Positions 19,351-27,517 are shown, numbered from the stretch's first letter. The stretch: DNA of 33,728 bases from Opitutia bacterium (GCA_947472765.1 CANJCM010000050.1:1-33728); one strand, 5' to 3'. Translations and numbers: made by a program. The notes: generated from the sequence alone by a model not told the origin.

Positions 19351-19632
19351 TCAACCCGCATCCCGCAGCTCGCGCATTTCCGCCCGCAGCCCCGGGATGA
19401 ATCTCCTCAGCTCCGCCTCGATATGGTCCACATCGGGCCGCGCCCCGCACTCCTCGGTCACGACGTTCCACGCCGGTAGGTCGGCAAATTCGCCGTCGCT
19501 CGCGTCGAGCCGCGCGCCGCTGAAGCCGAGTCCGTGCGCCTTGCTCACGTAATTCGCGATGGAAACCAGGGCCACCTCGAAGCGGTACGACACGGCCGCG
19601 TCCGGCTGGTCGTGATGTTTCCATCGACTCAT
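19351..19632 (-). CDS. Small hypothetical protein
   Basis: A 93-residue frame starting MSRWKHHDQPDAAVSYRFEV. I do not recognise a family. It reads like a real protein: balanced composition, an N-terminal predicted helix (YRFEVALVSIANYVSKAHGL), a central acidic stretch (GARLDASDGEFADLP) and a charged C-terminal helix (IEAELRRFIPGLRAEMRELR). No signal peptide or membrane helix, so it is probably cytosolic. It sits alone in a repeat-rich region with no operon partner, which leaves some doubt. Confidence 0.55.
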   Translation of the reverse strand: MSRWKHHDQPDAAVSYRFEVALVSIANYVSKAHGLGFSGARLDASDGEFADLPAWNVVTEECGARPDVDHIEAELRRFIPGLRAEMRELRDAG

Positions 19633-19851
19633 TCGGGCACTGCCTTGAGTGCGGGTCTGCGGGTGCGCTGCGATTCAACTTCCGGGCGTTTAACCACCGG
19701 ACAGGGAGACACAGAGCCAGGCCTCTGATTTCGACCTGGTTTGGTCGGTGCCTCGGTGCTTAAAACAGTTTGGGAAATCCAAAATCCAGCGGCTCCGCGC
19801 CTCCGCGTGAATAGAGGATTGAACTCAGATGGTCCTCGGCTCGCCTCCTGT

Positions 19852-20583
19852 TCAACCGCTCCTCGCGACTGCGACTTTCACGATCTGCGCGTCGCGCGGG
19901 TACACGAAGACCAGGTCGCCGACTCGCTCATAATCCAATTGCTCGGCGAGCGCGGGAATCTGGCTGGTGAGGGAGCGAATGATGATTTGGAAGCGCCAGT
20001 CGCGCTTCGCGCCTGACTTCGCCGGCAGGCTCTGCGGGAGGTAGTGAAAGGCGTTCGCGACATGAGGCTGCCAGTACGAGATCCGGAGTTCCGCTCCCGG
20101 GAGCGGCGAGAGCTGCTGGGCATTGGCGGTGAGCTTGAACCAGAGCACGGCCACTCCCGCGGGCGGCTTCGGGGCGTCCTTCGGAGCCGTGACGGGCGTG
20201 ATCTCGGTCAGCTGGACCCCGTCGAGGTGGGCATAAAAGCGACTGCGCTCAAGCACCGCGGTGGCGGACGCCCCCGGCGACGAAAAGACCGGGATATAAA
20301 TCGCCTGCACCGCTCCAGGCCCGACCGACAGGGCGTAGGCCGCCTCAACCGAGGTCCCGGCTTTCTCGATCCGGGCATAAACCGACTCGCCCTCGAGCCC
20401 GCCTCGCGGGGCTTCCGCTGGCACCTGGTTGCCCGTCACGGCGTCGGCTATCTGCCCGGAATATTCGACCCGCACGTTGGCCCGCGCGCCGACGCCGAAT
20501 CCCGCGAGGCAGATCAAAGTCAGGGTGACTGCTCTCAGTTGGTTCAGGTTGGAGACCGCCGCTGGAATCATCCTCAGAATCAA
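19852..20583 (-). CDS. Secreted hypothetical protein
   Basis: A 243-residue protein of no family I recognise. A hydrophobic segment (LRAVTLTLICLAGFGVGARA, about residues 16-35) acts as a signal peptide, with probable cleavage at ARA-NVRVEY. The mature part is beta-strand-rich and has no cysteine (NVRVEYSGQIADAVTG, AYALSVGPGAVQAIYIPVF, GVAVLWFKLTANAQQLSPLP). There is no catalytic motif. A later start at 20571 (MIPAAVSN) would also keep the signal. It is flanked on both sides by repeats and has no operon partner. Confidence 0.65.
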   Translation of the reverse strand: MILRMIPAAVSNLNQLRAVTLTLICLAGFGVGARANVRVEYSGQIADAVTGNQVPAEAPRGGLEGESVYARIEKAGTSVEAAYALSVGPGAVQAIYIPVFSSPGASATAVLERSRFYAHLDGVQLTEITPVTAPKDAPKPPAGVAVLWFKLTANAQQLSPLPGAELRISYWQPHVANAFHYLPQSLPAKSGAKRDWRFQIIIRSLTSQIPALAEQLDYERVGDLVFVYPRDAQIVKVAVARSG

Positions 20584-21094
20584 GAAGGGGAACGCGCTTG
20601 CGGCAAGCCACCCCGAGTGATCCGCAGATGTCGGAAGATTTCGAGCCGATGCGAAGAGCCGGGAGACAAACCGCTAACTTTCACTAACGGGACACTAACT
20701 CAATCCGGGCTGGGCTCGGCGTCTCAGAGTTCAAATGGATTGGGTTGGGTCCGGTCCCGAAACCTCTGCGCCCTCTGCGTTCCAAATCCGACGCTTCCCA
20801 GACTCGGGGAATCAAACCTCGGAGTTTTTAACACGGAGGACGCAGAGGGCGCAGAGGTTTCGGAGCCTACGGTCAGACATATTCGGTAAGATGCCGGCAT
20901 CTGCGGATAACTTCACTCTGTGTACCCTGTGCAGTCGGTGGTTAAACTCCGGGGGTTGGACCACCGAGTGCACAGAAGGCAAACCAAGGCCGGGCCAGGC
21001 TGAGTCACGAGGTCTAAACCCAATCCGGCGGACCGAGTGTCCATGCCTCCTGTTCAACCGCACGTCGCCAGGGTGGCGACGGAGCGCGGCTTTC
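20584..21094. repeat. Repeat-rich gap with a 24-base perfect inverted repeat
   Basis: No gene is seen here. CCGAAACCTCTGCGCCCTCT starts at 20757, and its exact complement ends at 20863: perfect 24-base arms at 20757-20780 and 20840-20863 with a 59-base loop. Further elements are ATCCGCAGATG (20620-20630), its inverse CATCTGCGGAT (20898-20908), and a pair of CTGTG/CACAG-containing segments (about 20916-20980). These are short dispersed repeats, not a CRISPR array: spacing is irregular and orientation alternates. Confidence 0.65.
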
Positions 21095-21238
21095 TTAGCT
21101 CTTCCCCAGAAGCATCCGCACAAGGCCGAGCACGAAAAGCAGCACAATCAACGTCAGCGGCCAGAAACGGACCAGCACGCGCACGACATCCCGGGCATTC
21201 TCGCCGATGCGTTCCCAGAAGAATGACGCCAGCATCAT
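21095..21238 (-). CDS. Small single-span membrane protein
   Basis: A 47-residue frame starting MMLASFFWERIGENARDVVR and ending LGKS. The N-terminal half is amphipathic and charged; the second half is one clear transmembrane helix (FWPLTLIVLLFVLGLVRMLL). It is bounded by in-frame stops and is more protein-like than surrounding frames. It is not part of any repeat that I can see. The family is unknown and it has no obvious operon partner. It could still be a chance frame, given its length. Confidence 0.45.
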   Translation of the reverse strand: MMLASFFWERIGENARDVVRVLVRFWPLTLIVLLFVLGLVRMLLGKS

Positions 21239-21583
21239 GGCGGGAATGACCAGGAGGGCAGACGCCGGACGACAGACGCTCGCCTACAAAAGAACGGACC
21301 GAAACCTCGTTTGTCATTCTGAGCGCAGCGAAGAATCCATGCGGAACGCACGACGTTGGAACCATCCCGAGGAACCCCTCTAATCGAGCCTACTTCGCCT
21401 GTGCCCGCGAGCGGGAGTGCGGCAGACGTTATCCGCAGAGGGCGCAGACTGCCGCCGATGGATTCAGAGGGTGGCACTGTTCACGCGCCACACCAGGGAG
21501 GTATGGTGTCCTCTCTCACCGGGCGACGCACTCAAAGGTCAAGGGCGTGTCCCCTTCAGCCAGTCCTTGTGGACGGGCCCCGC
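21239..21583. repeat. Intergenic stretch with dispersed repeats
   Basis: No gene is seen between the small membrane protein and the phosphoesterase. TGTCATTCTGAGCGCAGCGA begins at 21312 and the match continues to 21341; the same 30 bases occur at 33302-33331, and a shorter inverted copy at 33385-33406. ATCCGCAGAGGGCGCAGACT at 21431 is another dispersed element. The remainder carries no feature I can support. Confidence 0.65.
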
Positions 21584-23050
21584 TCACCGGCCGGGCGAAA
21601 AAAGCGTGTACTCGTGGCTGACCGAACCGGTCCGGCGCAGGGCGCTCTCCGCGGCATCGGGATACGCCCGCACATACTCGACCTGCGCGCGCTCCGGCGA
21701 AACGTTTACCCGCAAGATGCCGGAAGCCCCCTGAATGACGCCGGACTTGTAACCGTATTCCGCCGCGCTTCGCGTGTTGTCGATGCGGGAATGGCCGGGC
21801 TGCGGGACCAATTGGTAAATGACGCCATCCCGCTCCTGCTGCGCATAGAGATGATCGTGCCCGTGGAAGACGGCGGAAACGTGATTCTGCACCAGCAGGC
21901 GGTGAACCGGCATCGGCCACCCCGGCCGGTGCTGCGCGAACGCGTCGCGGCCATCCAGATCGCGCCCACCCCATTCAAAAAATTCCGAGGCCTCCGCGCC
22001 ACCACGGCCCTCCGGGGTTTCGCCCCCGACGAGGTGGTGGATAAAGACGAATTTGAACTTCGCCGTGCTCCCCTCGAGCGTCTGCTTCAGCCAGTCGTAT
22101 TGGACGCGGCCCAGCGAGCGGTCCCAGTTGTCGCCGCGGCCACCGCGCGTCGAATACCAGAATGGATCCAGCGCGACGAAGAGCGCGTCTCCCCACTCCC
22201 ACGCGTAGTAGTTCTGCAGCTTTCCGACGATCGGGTCCGGGGTCGCGTTGCCGCGGTAGAATTCATCCGGCACCGGGTTCGGAAAATACTTCAGCCGCAT
22301 CCGGGCCGACCAGCTCGTCATCGAGCCTTCGCCGGCGCCGCCCCGGGCCGGTTGCTCGCCGTCGTGGTTTCCCAGCACGAGGTAGATCGGCATCCGGGCA
22401 CCCACGAGGCCGAAGTAGTAGCGCTGCGCCAGGTACTGCGGCAGCGCGTCCACGTACCGCGGATACTTGTCGGTCATGAACGTGTCCCCGAGGTCGATAT
22501 GAAAATCCGCCTGCGCAGCGACCGCGTTGCGCAGGCTCTTGACGTAGGTCGGCGGATCGATGCCGAGATCAAGATGCGAGTCGGCCTGGATCGTGAAGGT
22601 GTACGTGCTGCCGCGCGGCCGGGCCGTCGTGAACCCGGTCACCTCGGTCGCCTTGAAGTCGCCGCCACCCGGGGCGCGCGAGTGAAACTGGTAGTGATAG
22701 CGCGTCCCCGGCTGCAGGGGGCCGAGCACCACCTCGGCCGGCTCACCTTTTGCGAAGGTTCGCGGCGCGGTGCGGACCGGCAGCGCCGCCGGATCCGAAC
22801 CGTAGGCGACGTAGCCCTCGAGTTCGTCATAGGCCAGCACGCTGAGCGTAATCGCACGGGCGGAGGGCCGGCACAGGATCAGGTCAAACGCATGGTCAGG
22901 CACCTCGGTCTTGAAGGCCGGCGTCGGCATCCGCACCTCCACTCGGCGACCTTCCCCGCCTCCGCCCTTGTTGCCGCCGCGCGGCGGCTCGGCCGCCCGC
23001 ACCGCGAGCACCACCGCGGCGAGCGAACCGATCAGATGCCAGAGCCTCAC
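21584..23050 (-). CDS. Secreted metallophosphoesterase with N-terminal fibronectin-like domain
   Basis: A 488-residue exported phosphoesterase of the purple-acid-phosphatase-like calcineurin superfamily. There is a signal peptide (MRLWHLIGSLAAVVLAVRAA), then a short Gly-rich basic stretch (GGNKGGGGEGRR). A beta-sandwich at about 40-145 has the fibronectin-type ending LQPGTRYHYQF. The two-metal site is complete: D157 and H159 (QADSHLD), D186 and D189 (DLGDTF), N228 and H229 (GNHD), HH at 338-339, GHDH at 397-400. It acts outside the cytoplasm on phosphoesters of unknown type. The start is a GTG overlapping the sulfatase stop by four bases (GTGA), so it is coupled as the last gene of the sigma-factor operon. 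Confidence 0.92.
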   Translation of the reverse strand: MRLWHLIGSLAAVVLAVRAAEPPRGGNKGGGGEGRRVEVRMPTPAFKTEVPDHAFDLILCRPSARAITLSVLAYDELEGYVAYGSDPAALPVRTAPRTFAKGEPAEVVLGPLQPGTRYHYQFHSRAPGGGDFKATEVTGFTTARPRGSTYTFTIQADSHLDLGIDPPTYVKSLRNAVAAQADFHIDLGDTFMTDKYPRYVDALPQYLAQRYYFGLVGARMPIYLVLGNHDGEQPARGGAGEGSMTSWSARMRLKYFPNPVPDEFYRGNATPDPIVGKLQNYYAWEWGDALFVALDPFWYSTRGGRGDNWDRSLGRVQYDWLKQTLEGSTAKFKFVFIHHLVGGETPEGRGGAEASEFFEWGGRDLDGRDAFAQHRPGWPMPVHRLLVQNHVSAVFHGHDHLYAQQERDGVIYQLVPQPGHSRIDNTRSAAEYGYKSGVIQGASGILRVNVSPERAQVEYVRAYPDAAESALRRTGSVSHEYTLFSPGR

Positions 23051-24435
23051 GGGCCGCCTCGCTTTCGTCCGCCCCGGCCACCCTGACGCGGCCGATCGTT
23101 GCCGTCCGCCGCCGGAACCTTGGCGGGGTCGTAGTCCGGATTCTTCGCCGCCATCTGCGCGTTGACTTGCTGGAGGTACGCGTCGAGCCGCGCATCCAGT
23201 TCGGCCAGTTTCTCCGGCATCGTTGGGGCTAGATCCCGAGCTTCGCCGGGATCCTGCTCTAGTTCGTAGAGTCGCCGAGTGCCGGTCTCGTAGTTGCGCA
23301 CCAGCTTGAAGCCTTTGAGCAGAATCGCCGTGGCCGGGCCGCCGTTGCCGAGATCGTAGTGCGGAAAGTGGAAGACGAGTTCCTCCCGGGCCCGGGTCAC
23401 GACGCCGCGGCCCGCCGGATCACGCAACACTTCCACGAGGCTGCCGCCCTCCACGCCGGCACGGAGGGGGGCGGGGGAGCCCGCCAGCGCCGCGACGGTC
23501 GGCAACAGATCGCAGGCTGTAACCGGCACGCGCGAACAGACGTTGCCGGCGATCCCCGGGCCGCGAATCAGGAACGGCACGCGCAGTCCGCCCTCGGTGA
23601 CCGCACCCTTGCCGCCCGAGAGAGGTGCGTTGCCGTTGCGACCCTGACCGCCGTGGTCGGCCGTGTAGATGACGTACGTGTTCTTCGCCAGTCCCTGAGC
23701 GTCCAGCGCCGCGAGGAGCTGGCGGACAGTTTGATCAATTTCGTCGGACTCCGCCCGCCCCTGGTCGCGCTCGCGCCCGCCGCCCTCCTTGCGCTCCTGA
23801 TTCGGATAGTGCGAGAGCTGCAGGAAAAAGGGCCGTCCCGCCTTCTGCGCGCGGGCCATGAAGGCGATGCCGTGCTCGGTCATGCCCCGGGCCTGCTTCG
23901 GGTTCGGACTCGCGACATTGTCGGGGCCACCGTTTCCTGTCGGTCCGTCGCTCTCGTCGAATCCGTGCCGGGACGGATCGACTCGACCGACATGCCACTT
24001 TCCAAAGTGCGCCGTCGTATAGCCGAGCGGCTTGAGAATCTCGGCGAGGGTCATCTCGCCGGCCGGCAGCTCGAGCAGTGGCTCCGGCGGAATGAGGCGC
24101 GTGCGCGGAGTGGCGACGTCGCGGCCGACGCCCACGTAGGTCATGTGGAGCGCCGCCGGGCTTTTGCCAGTAAGCAACGCCGCCCGCGACGGCGTGCAAC
24201 GCGGCGAGGCCGCGTAGCCAAACGTGAACCGCATGCCCTCCTGCGCCAGCCGCTCGATCGCTGGCGTCCGGAAGCTCCGGCTCTTCGACTCCGGCACCCG
24301 GTCGTCCATCAGGACGGACGTCTGGGCCCAGCCCTGTGCCTCCGCCATGATGACAACGAAGTTCGGCGACGGCCCGGCCGCCCCGACGGCGCCGGCCAGC
24401 GCCAGGAATGCGATCAGTATTCGGGACGTTTTCAT
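23047..24435 (-). CDS. Secreted sulfatase-family protein with altered metal site
   Basis: A 462-residue member of the formylglycine sulfatase family, with a signal peptide (MKTSRILIAFLALAGAVGA). The sulfatase signature CTPSRAALLTGK is intact, with C80 as the residue converted to formylglycine. HFGKWHVG (143-150), D260/H261 (YTADHGG) and K276 are also present. The usual pair of N-terminal metal aspartates (ADD.GW) reads AEAQGW here, with E32-A33 in their place. That is a real departure from the classical site, possibly a divergent subfamily with different metal or substrate use. The C-terminus is a basic Gly/Arg tail (QGGRGGRKRGGP). It overlaps its upstream neighbour by four bases (ATGA) and its downstream neighbour likewise. 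Confidence 0.9.
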   Translation of the reverse strand: MKTSRILIAFLALAGAVGAAGPSPNFVVIMAEAQGWAQTSVLMDDRVPESKSRSFRTPAIERLAQEGMRFTFGYAASPRCTPSRAALLTGKSPAALHMTYVGVGRDVATPRTRLIPPEPLLELPAGEMTLAEILKPLGYTTAHFGKWHVGRVDPSRHGFDESDGPTGNGGPDNVASPNPKQARGMTEHGIAFMARAQKAGRPFFLQLSHYPNQERKEGGGRERDQGRAESDEIDQTVRQLLAALDAQGLAKNTYVIYTADHGGQGRNGNAPLSGGKGAVTEGGLRVPFLIRGPGIAGNVCSRVPVTACDLLPTVAALAGSPAPLRAGVEGGSLVEVLRDPAGRGVVTRAREELVFHFPHYDLGNGGPATAILLKGFKLVRNYETGTRRLYELEQDPGEARDLAPTMPEKLAELDARLDAYLQQVNAQMAAKNPDYDPAKVPAADGNDRPRQGGRGGRKRGGP

Positions 24436-26099
24436 CGGGGGCCTTTCGCTCGACCGGGTGACGGGGCCTCATCCTCGGCTCCGTCGGGACGGGCGTAAGT
24501 GACCTTCAACTCCGCGCTGTCGAGGATCAGTCCCTTCATCGCGGCGAGCAGCGTCGCCCGGTTCACCGCTCCCGGATCGCCTGGAATCTGCAGCGGGGCC
24601 GAAAGCGCATAGGCTGTGAGCACGTAAGTCTTCGCGCCGGGACCCTTAGAGTGCGGCGGCGCATAGCCGGCGCGGCGGGTGATGCTGTTGTTGCCCAGCG
24701 TGCCGATGTCGTGCGCGTCCTTCGGCAGACTCGTGAGTGACGCCGGCAGGTTGTAGAGTGTCCAATACCACTTCACCTCCCCGTCGGGCGCGACGTGATG
24801 CATGATGACCGCCAGGCTCTTCGCCCCGGCCGGGGCGCCACTCCACTCGAGCGGCGGGGAAATGCTCGCGCCGTCACCGGTAAATTCGGCTGGCAAAAGA
24901 CCGTCGACTGCGACGGCCGGGCTGCGCAGGGCAAACACGCCGCTGGGCCGAAGTAGGTCCGCCGCGTCGCCCGGTCCCTTCTCGGGCGGTGGAGGCGGCC
25001 GCTTCTCCTTTCGCGCGCCGCCGCCTTTCTTCCGGCCCTCGCGTCCGCTCCCGCCACCCCGATCCCGATTTCCCTCCCGATAGATTTCCTCCCGGGTGGA
25101 TCCCACGGCATCGGTGAACTGAAACTTCCACTGGCCGCCGCCGAGCGCCTCGTAGCTCACGACCGCGGGCTTCCCATTCACCGTGTAGCTCAGTCGGCTC
25201 ACGCCTTTTCCTGGGGTGCCTTCAAACGCCACGATTCGCGCCCCCCGCAGGGCGTTGAGCGCCGGCCGGACGCCCTGCGCCCGGGGCTGCGGATCGACCT
25301 GCTCCTCGCGCTCGACGACGACGCCATGGAAGCCGCCGTTGACGTAGGGGTACGAATTCGAGGCGTGATAGTGGTAGCCGAGCCCGGCCGTTTCGTGGCC
25401 GTTGAACGAGTCGAGTTGCGCCGGTCTGGAGCCGTCCGGCTCCGTAAGTCCGTAAATCGGATAGCCGTCCAGGGCGCAGGCGATCGGCAGCCCGCGGCCG
25501 AGCACCTCCTGCAGGTGCAACGGAGCGATGTGATAGTGGTAGTCGTCGGACCGCCCGCAGTGCCCGCCCCACTGATCGAGTTCGCCGATCTCGGAAGAGA
25601 TTTCACCGCGGTTGTTCTGCGGGTTGAATATCGGAATGCCATTCGCCGCGAGCGCGACCGCACCGCGGAGGAAGTGGTTCTTGATCGCCATCGGCGTCGG
25701 CGACGGCCGCGGATGAAGCGGGATTCGCCAGGCATTGGCCGCGGTATAAGGCTGCGGCAAAGGCACCTGCTGCTGCCACGCCGTGATGCCCACCATCATG
25801 TTGTGGGCGGGCAGACCGTTGGAACTCACCCATAGGAAGTCACCGTCCGCCCGCACGGTCACGGCCGGCGCAAATTTCCCGAACATGGCCGAAGTCGCCG
25901 GTGCGGGCGCTGCCCCGGTGGCGGACGGCGTCACCTGTGCGAAGATCGCCCCGCCAAACTCCCGGGCGAACCGCGCCATCACGGCGTCGTGCCGCGCCTC
26001 GCCGATCACGTGGGCCTGCGCCCCGGCTCCGCCACCGGTCATGGCCACCAACAACGACCACCGCGCACACCAGCGCAGCGGGGAGGATTGCAATTTCAT
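24432..26099 (-). CDS. YHYH domain-PEBP fusion, secreted
   Basis: A 555-residue exported protein with two domains. After the signal peptide (RWSLLVAMTGGGAGAQA), residues about 70-270 are a YHYH domain. It has DDYHYHIAPLHL (YHYH at 187-190), LPIACALDGYPIYGL and GLGYHYHASNSYPYVNGGFHG (YHYH at 242-245); the domain's role is unknown, and clustered His suggests metal binding. Residues about 343-378 are a basic, low-complexity Gly/Arg/Lys/Pro linker (GREGRKKGGGARKEKRPPPP). Residues about 385-536 are a phosphatidylethanolamine-binding (PEBP/YbhB-like) domain: GDGASISPPLEWSGAPAGAK, WTLYNLPASLTSLP, KTYVLTAYAL. The PEBP signature DPDAP is replaced by HHVAPDG. It is coupled to the sulfatase gene and follows the sigma-factor gene by 22 bases. 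Confidence 0.88.
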   Translation of the reverse strand: MKLQSSPLRWCARWSLLVAMTGGGAGAQAHVIGEARHDAVMARFAREFGGAIFAQVTPSATGAAPAPATSAMFGKFAPAVTVRADGDFLWVSSNGLPAHNMMVGITAWQQQVPLPQPYTAANAWRIPLHPRPSPTPMAIKNHFLRGAVALAANGIPIFNPQNNRGEISSEIGELDQWGGHCGRSDDYHYHIAPLHLQEVLGRGLPIACALDGYPIYGLTEPDGSRPAQLDSFNGHETAGLGYHYHASNSYPYVNGGFHGVVVEREEQVDPQPRAQGVRPALNALRGARIVAFEGTPGKGVSRLSYTVNGKPAVVSYEALGGGQWKFQFTDAVGSTREEIYREGNRDRGGGSGREGRKKGGGARKEKRPPPPPEKGPGDAADLLRPSGVFALRSPAVAVDGLLPAEFTGDGASISPPLEWSGAPAGAKSLAVIMHHVAPDGEVKWYWTLYNLPASLTSLPKDAHDIGTLGNNSITRRAGYAPPHSKGPGAKTYVLTAYALSAPLQIPGDPGAVNRATLLAAMKGLILDSAELKVTYARPDGAEDEAPSPGRAKGPR

Positions 26100-26121
26100 G
26101 GGGACGGTTGGGCGGCCCTCG

Positions 26122-26805
26122 TCAGCGAATCGAGCAGCGTTGAGGGTTGGACGGGCCTGGCAGGTTCCGGGCGTCTGCGCGGCGTGCGCGCAACTCGAGC
26201 CGTAACCGATACAGGCGGACCTTTAATGCCGGGAGCGAGATTCTTTCCGCGCGGGCAATCTGCCGGTAGCTGGCACCGCTGATAATCTCCTGCAGAATCC
26301 GGCGATTGACCGTGGACATGTCGCGCACGGCATCATCGAGGAACTCCAAGATCTCCCGGCTGCGATCGTCGGCATTTGGATCGCACATTTCCTCGAGCGC
26401 GGCTTCGGAACCAATCAGAACCGGCCGGCAGCGGGAGCGACGGAGGTGGTCGAGGATCGTGTTGCGCGCCAGCGTGAACAACCACGGCTCGAACACTGCG
26501 GAATCGCGCAAGGCCGGCAGCCGGCGCACCAGTTTCGCGGAGATCGCCTGCACGATATCCTCCACCGCCTCGCGATCGCGAATCCTCGCCCGCACGAATC
26601 CCATGAGGCGGGGCCGGTAGCGGCGAACCAGTTCCGATTGGGCGTCCAGTTCCCCGGCCCGCCCCCGTTTCACCAGCGCCGCGAGTCCGTCCTCCGGCAA
26701 CAATCGCGGGGCCGCCACTTCCGCGGGAGTTCGTACGGCCGGCGTGAACCCGGCGCCCGGGGTTGGAGCCTGACCCATCTCCTCCACTTCGATAATCATG
26801 CTCAT
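26122..26805 (-). CDS. ECF-type sigma-70 factor
   Basis: A 227-residue RNA polymerase sigma factor with regions 2 and 4 only. Region 2 spans about 50-125 (ELVRRYRPRLMGFVRARIRD, VEDIVQAISAKLVRRLP, WLFTLARNTILDHLRRSR). Region 4 spans about 158-215, with a helix-turn-helix at ISGASYRQIARAERISLPAL. The first 40 residues are a non-conserved Pro/Ala-rich extension. There is no anti-sigma gene with a zinc-finger motif next to it. It lies second in a five-gene operon of otherwise exported proteins, 10 bases after the upstream gene. It is therefore likely to control that operon itself or a related extracellular regulon; the target promoter was not identified. Confidence 0.9.
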   Translation of the reverse strand: MSMIIEVEEMGQAPTPGAGFTPAVRTPAEVAAPRLLPEDGLAALVKRGRAGELDAQSELVRRYRPRLMGFVRARIRDREAVEDIVQAISAKLVRRLPALRDSAVFEPWLFTLARNTILDHLRRSRCRPVLIGSEAALEEMCDPNADDRSREILEFLDDAVRDMSTVNRRILQEIISGASYRQIARAERISLPALKVRLYRLRLELRARRADARNLPGPSNPQRCSIR

Positions 26806-26815
26806 GTGGTCACCG

Positions 26816-27517
26816 TCAGCGCCCCAGGCTGACGTCGAGATCCGGTTTGGTTGTCCACCGCGATTTCCAGCCGGGCTTCTCGATTCGCGTGCGGAAGATG
26901 ACGGTGTTGTCCAGTTCGAGATCGGCCGTCCAAATCCACTTCGCGCCCTTGAAGTCGCTTTGATAAAACGGCTCCTTCGGATTCACCTGCGCTTCGGTGT
27001 ATTCGGTCGCGTTCGCCCACGTCCGGTCGTCGAAATCGACCGCGAACCAGTTCTCCGGCAGCGGCGTCGATTCGACTTTCGGCTGGCGCGTGTCGCCGTC
27101 CAGCGGACCGCGAAAGCAGCACTTCGCCTTCCAGGACGCGTTCGTGACGGTGCCGTCGGAAAACTTCAGGATGAACCCGCCGTCCCCGATCTGGTTGCCG
27201 TACTCGAGCCCCGTCTTCGGATCGGCGTTGTCCTTCGCCAGCACCGCGATCGTCATCGGGTATTCGGGTAGCAGATCCACGGACACGACGTTGTGCGGAA
27301 GGAAGTCGATCGAATCGACGACGGTGAGCCTGCCGTTGATGTAGAGGACGAACCAGTTGTCGGCGAAGATGTTCGCGCGAATCGTATCGCTCATCGCCGG
27401 CTTGATCGGACCGCCCGGGCCCGGGGGTCTGCCGCGCTTTGGCCGCGGCGGTTCCGCCGCCACGAGCGTGAGCGCGGCGAGCAGCGGGAGAGCGAAGGCG
27501 ACGAACCGGCGTGGCAT
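26816..27517 (-). CDS. Secreted beta-rich protein, first gene of the sigma-factor operon
   Basis: A 233-residue exported protein of no family I can name. A signal peptide (MPRRFVAFALPLLAALTLVA) is followed by a basic Pro/Gly stretch (PPRPKRGRPPGPGGP). The mature part is a beta-sandwich-like arrangement with FADNWFVLYINGRLTVVDS, VVSVDLLPEYPMTIAVLAKD and AVDFDDRTWANATEYTEAQV. It ends with GAKWIWTADLELDNTVIFRT, a layout that resembles non-catalytic domains of bacterial rhamnosidase- or PA14-type carbohydrate-binding proteins. There is one Cys-Cys pair (KAKCCFRG). The frame is open from 27559, but 27517 gives the better signal peptide. It heads the leftward operon and is divergent from the two-component system by 108 bases. 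Confidence 0.7.
   Translation of the reverse strand: MPRRFVAFALPLLAALTLVAAEPPRPKRGRPPGPGGPIKPAMSDTIRANIFADNWFVLYINGRLTVVDSIDFLPHNVVSVDLLPEYPMTIAVLAKDNADPKTGLEYGNQIGDGGFILKFSDGTVTNASWKAKCCFRGPLDGDTRQPKVESTPLPENWFAVDFDDRTWANATEYTEAQVNPKEPFYQSDFKGAKWIWTADLELDNTVIFRTRIEKPGWKSRWTTKPDLDVSLGR

Noticed and set aside
18940-21583. Possible CRISPR array
   Set aside because: Repeats differ in length and orientation and are irregularly spaced; no unit of constant repeat plus spacer and no cas genes.
21356-23086. Plus-strand frame of 576 codons opposite the phosphoesterase
   Set aside because: Shadow of the real gene, beginning in a repeat; no motif.
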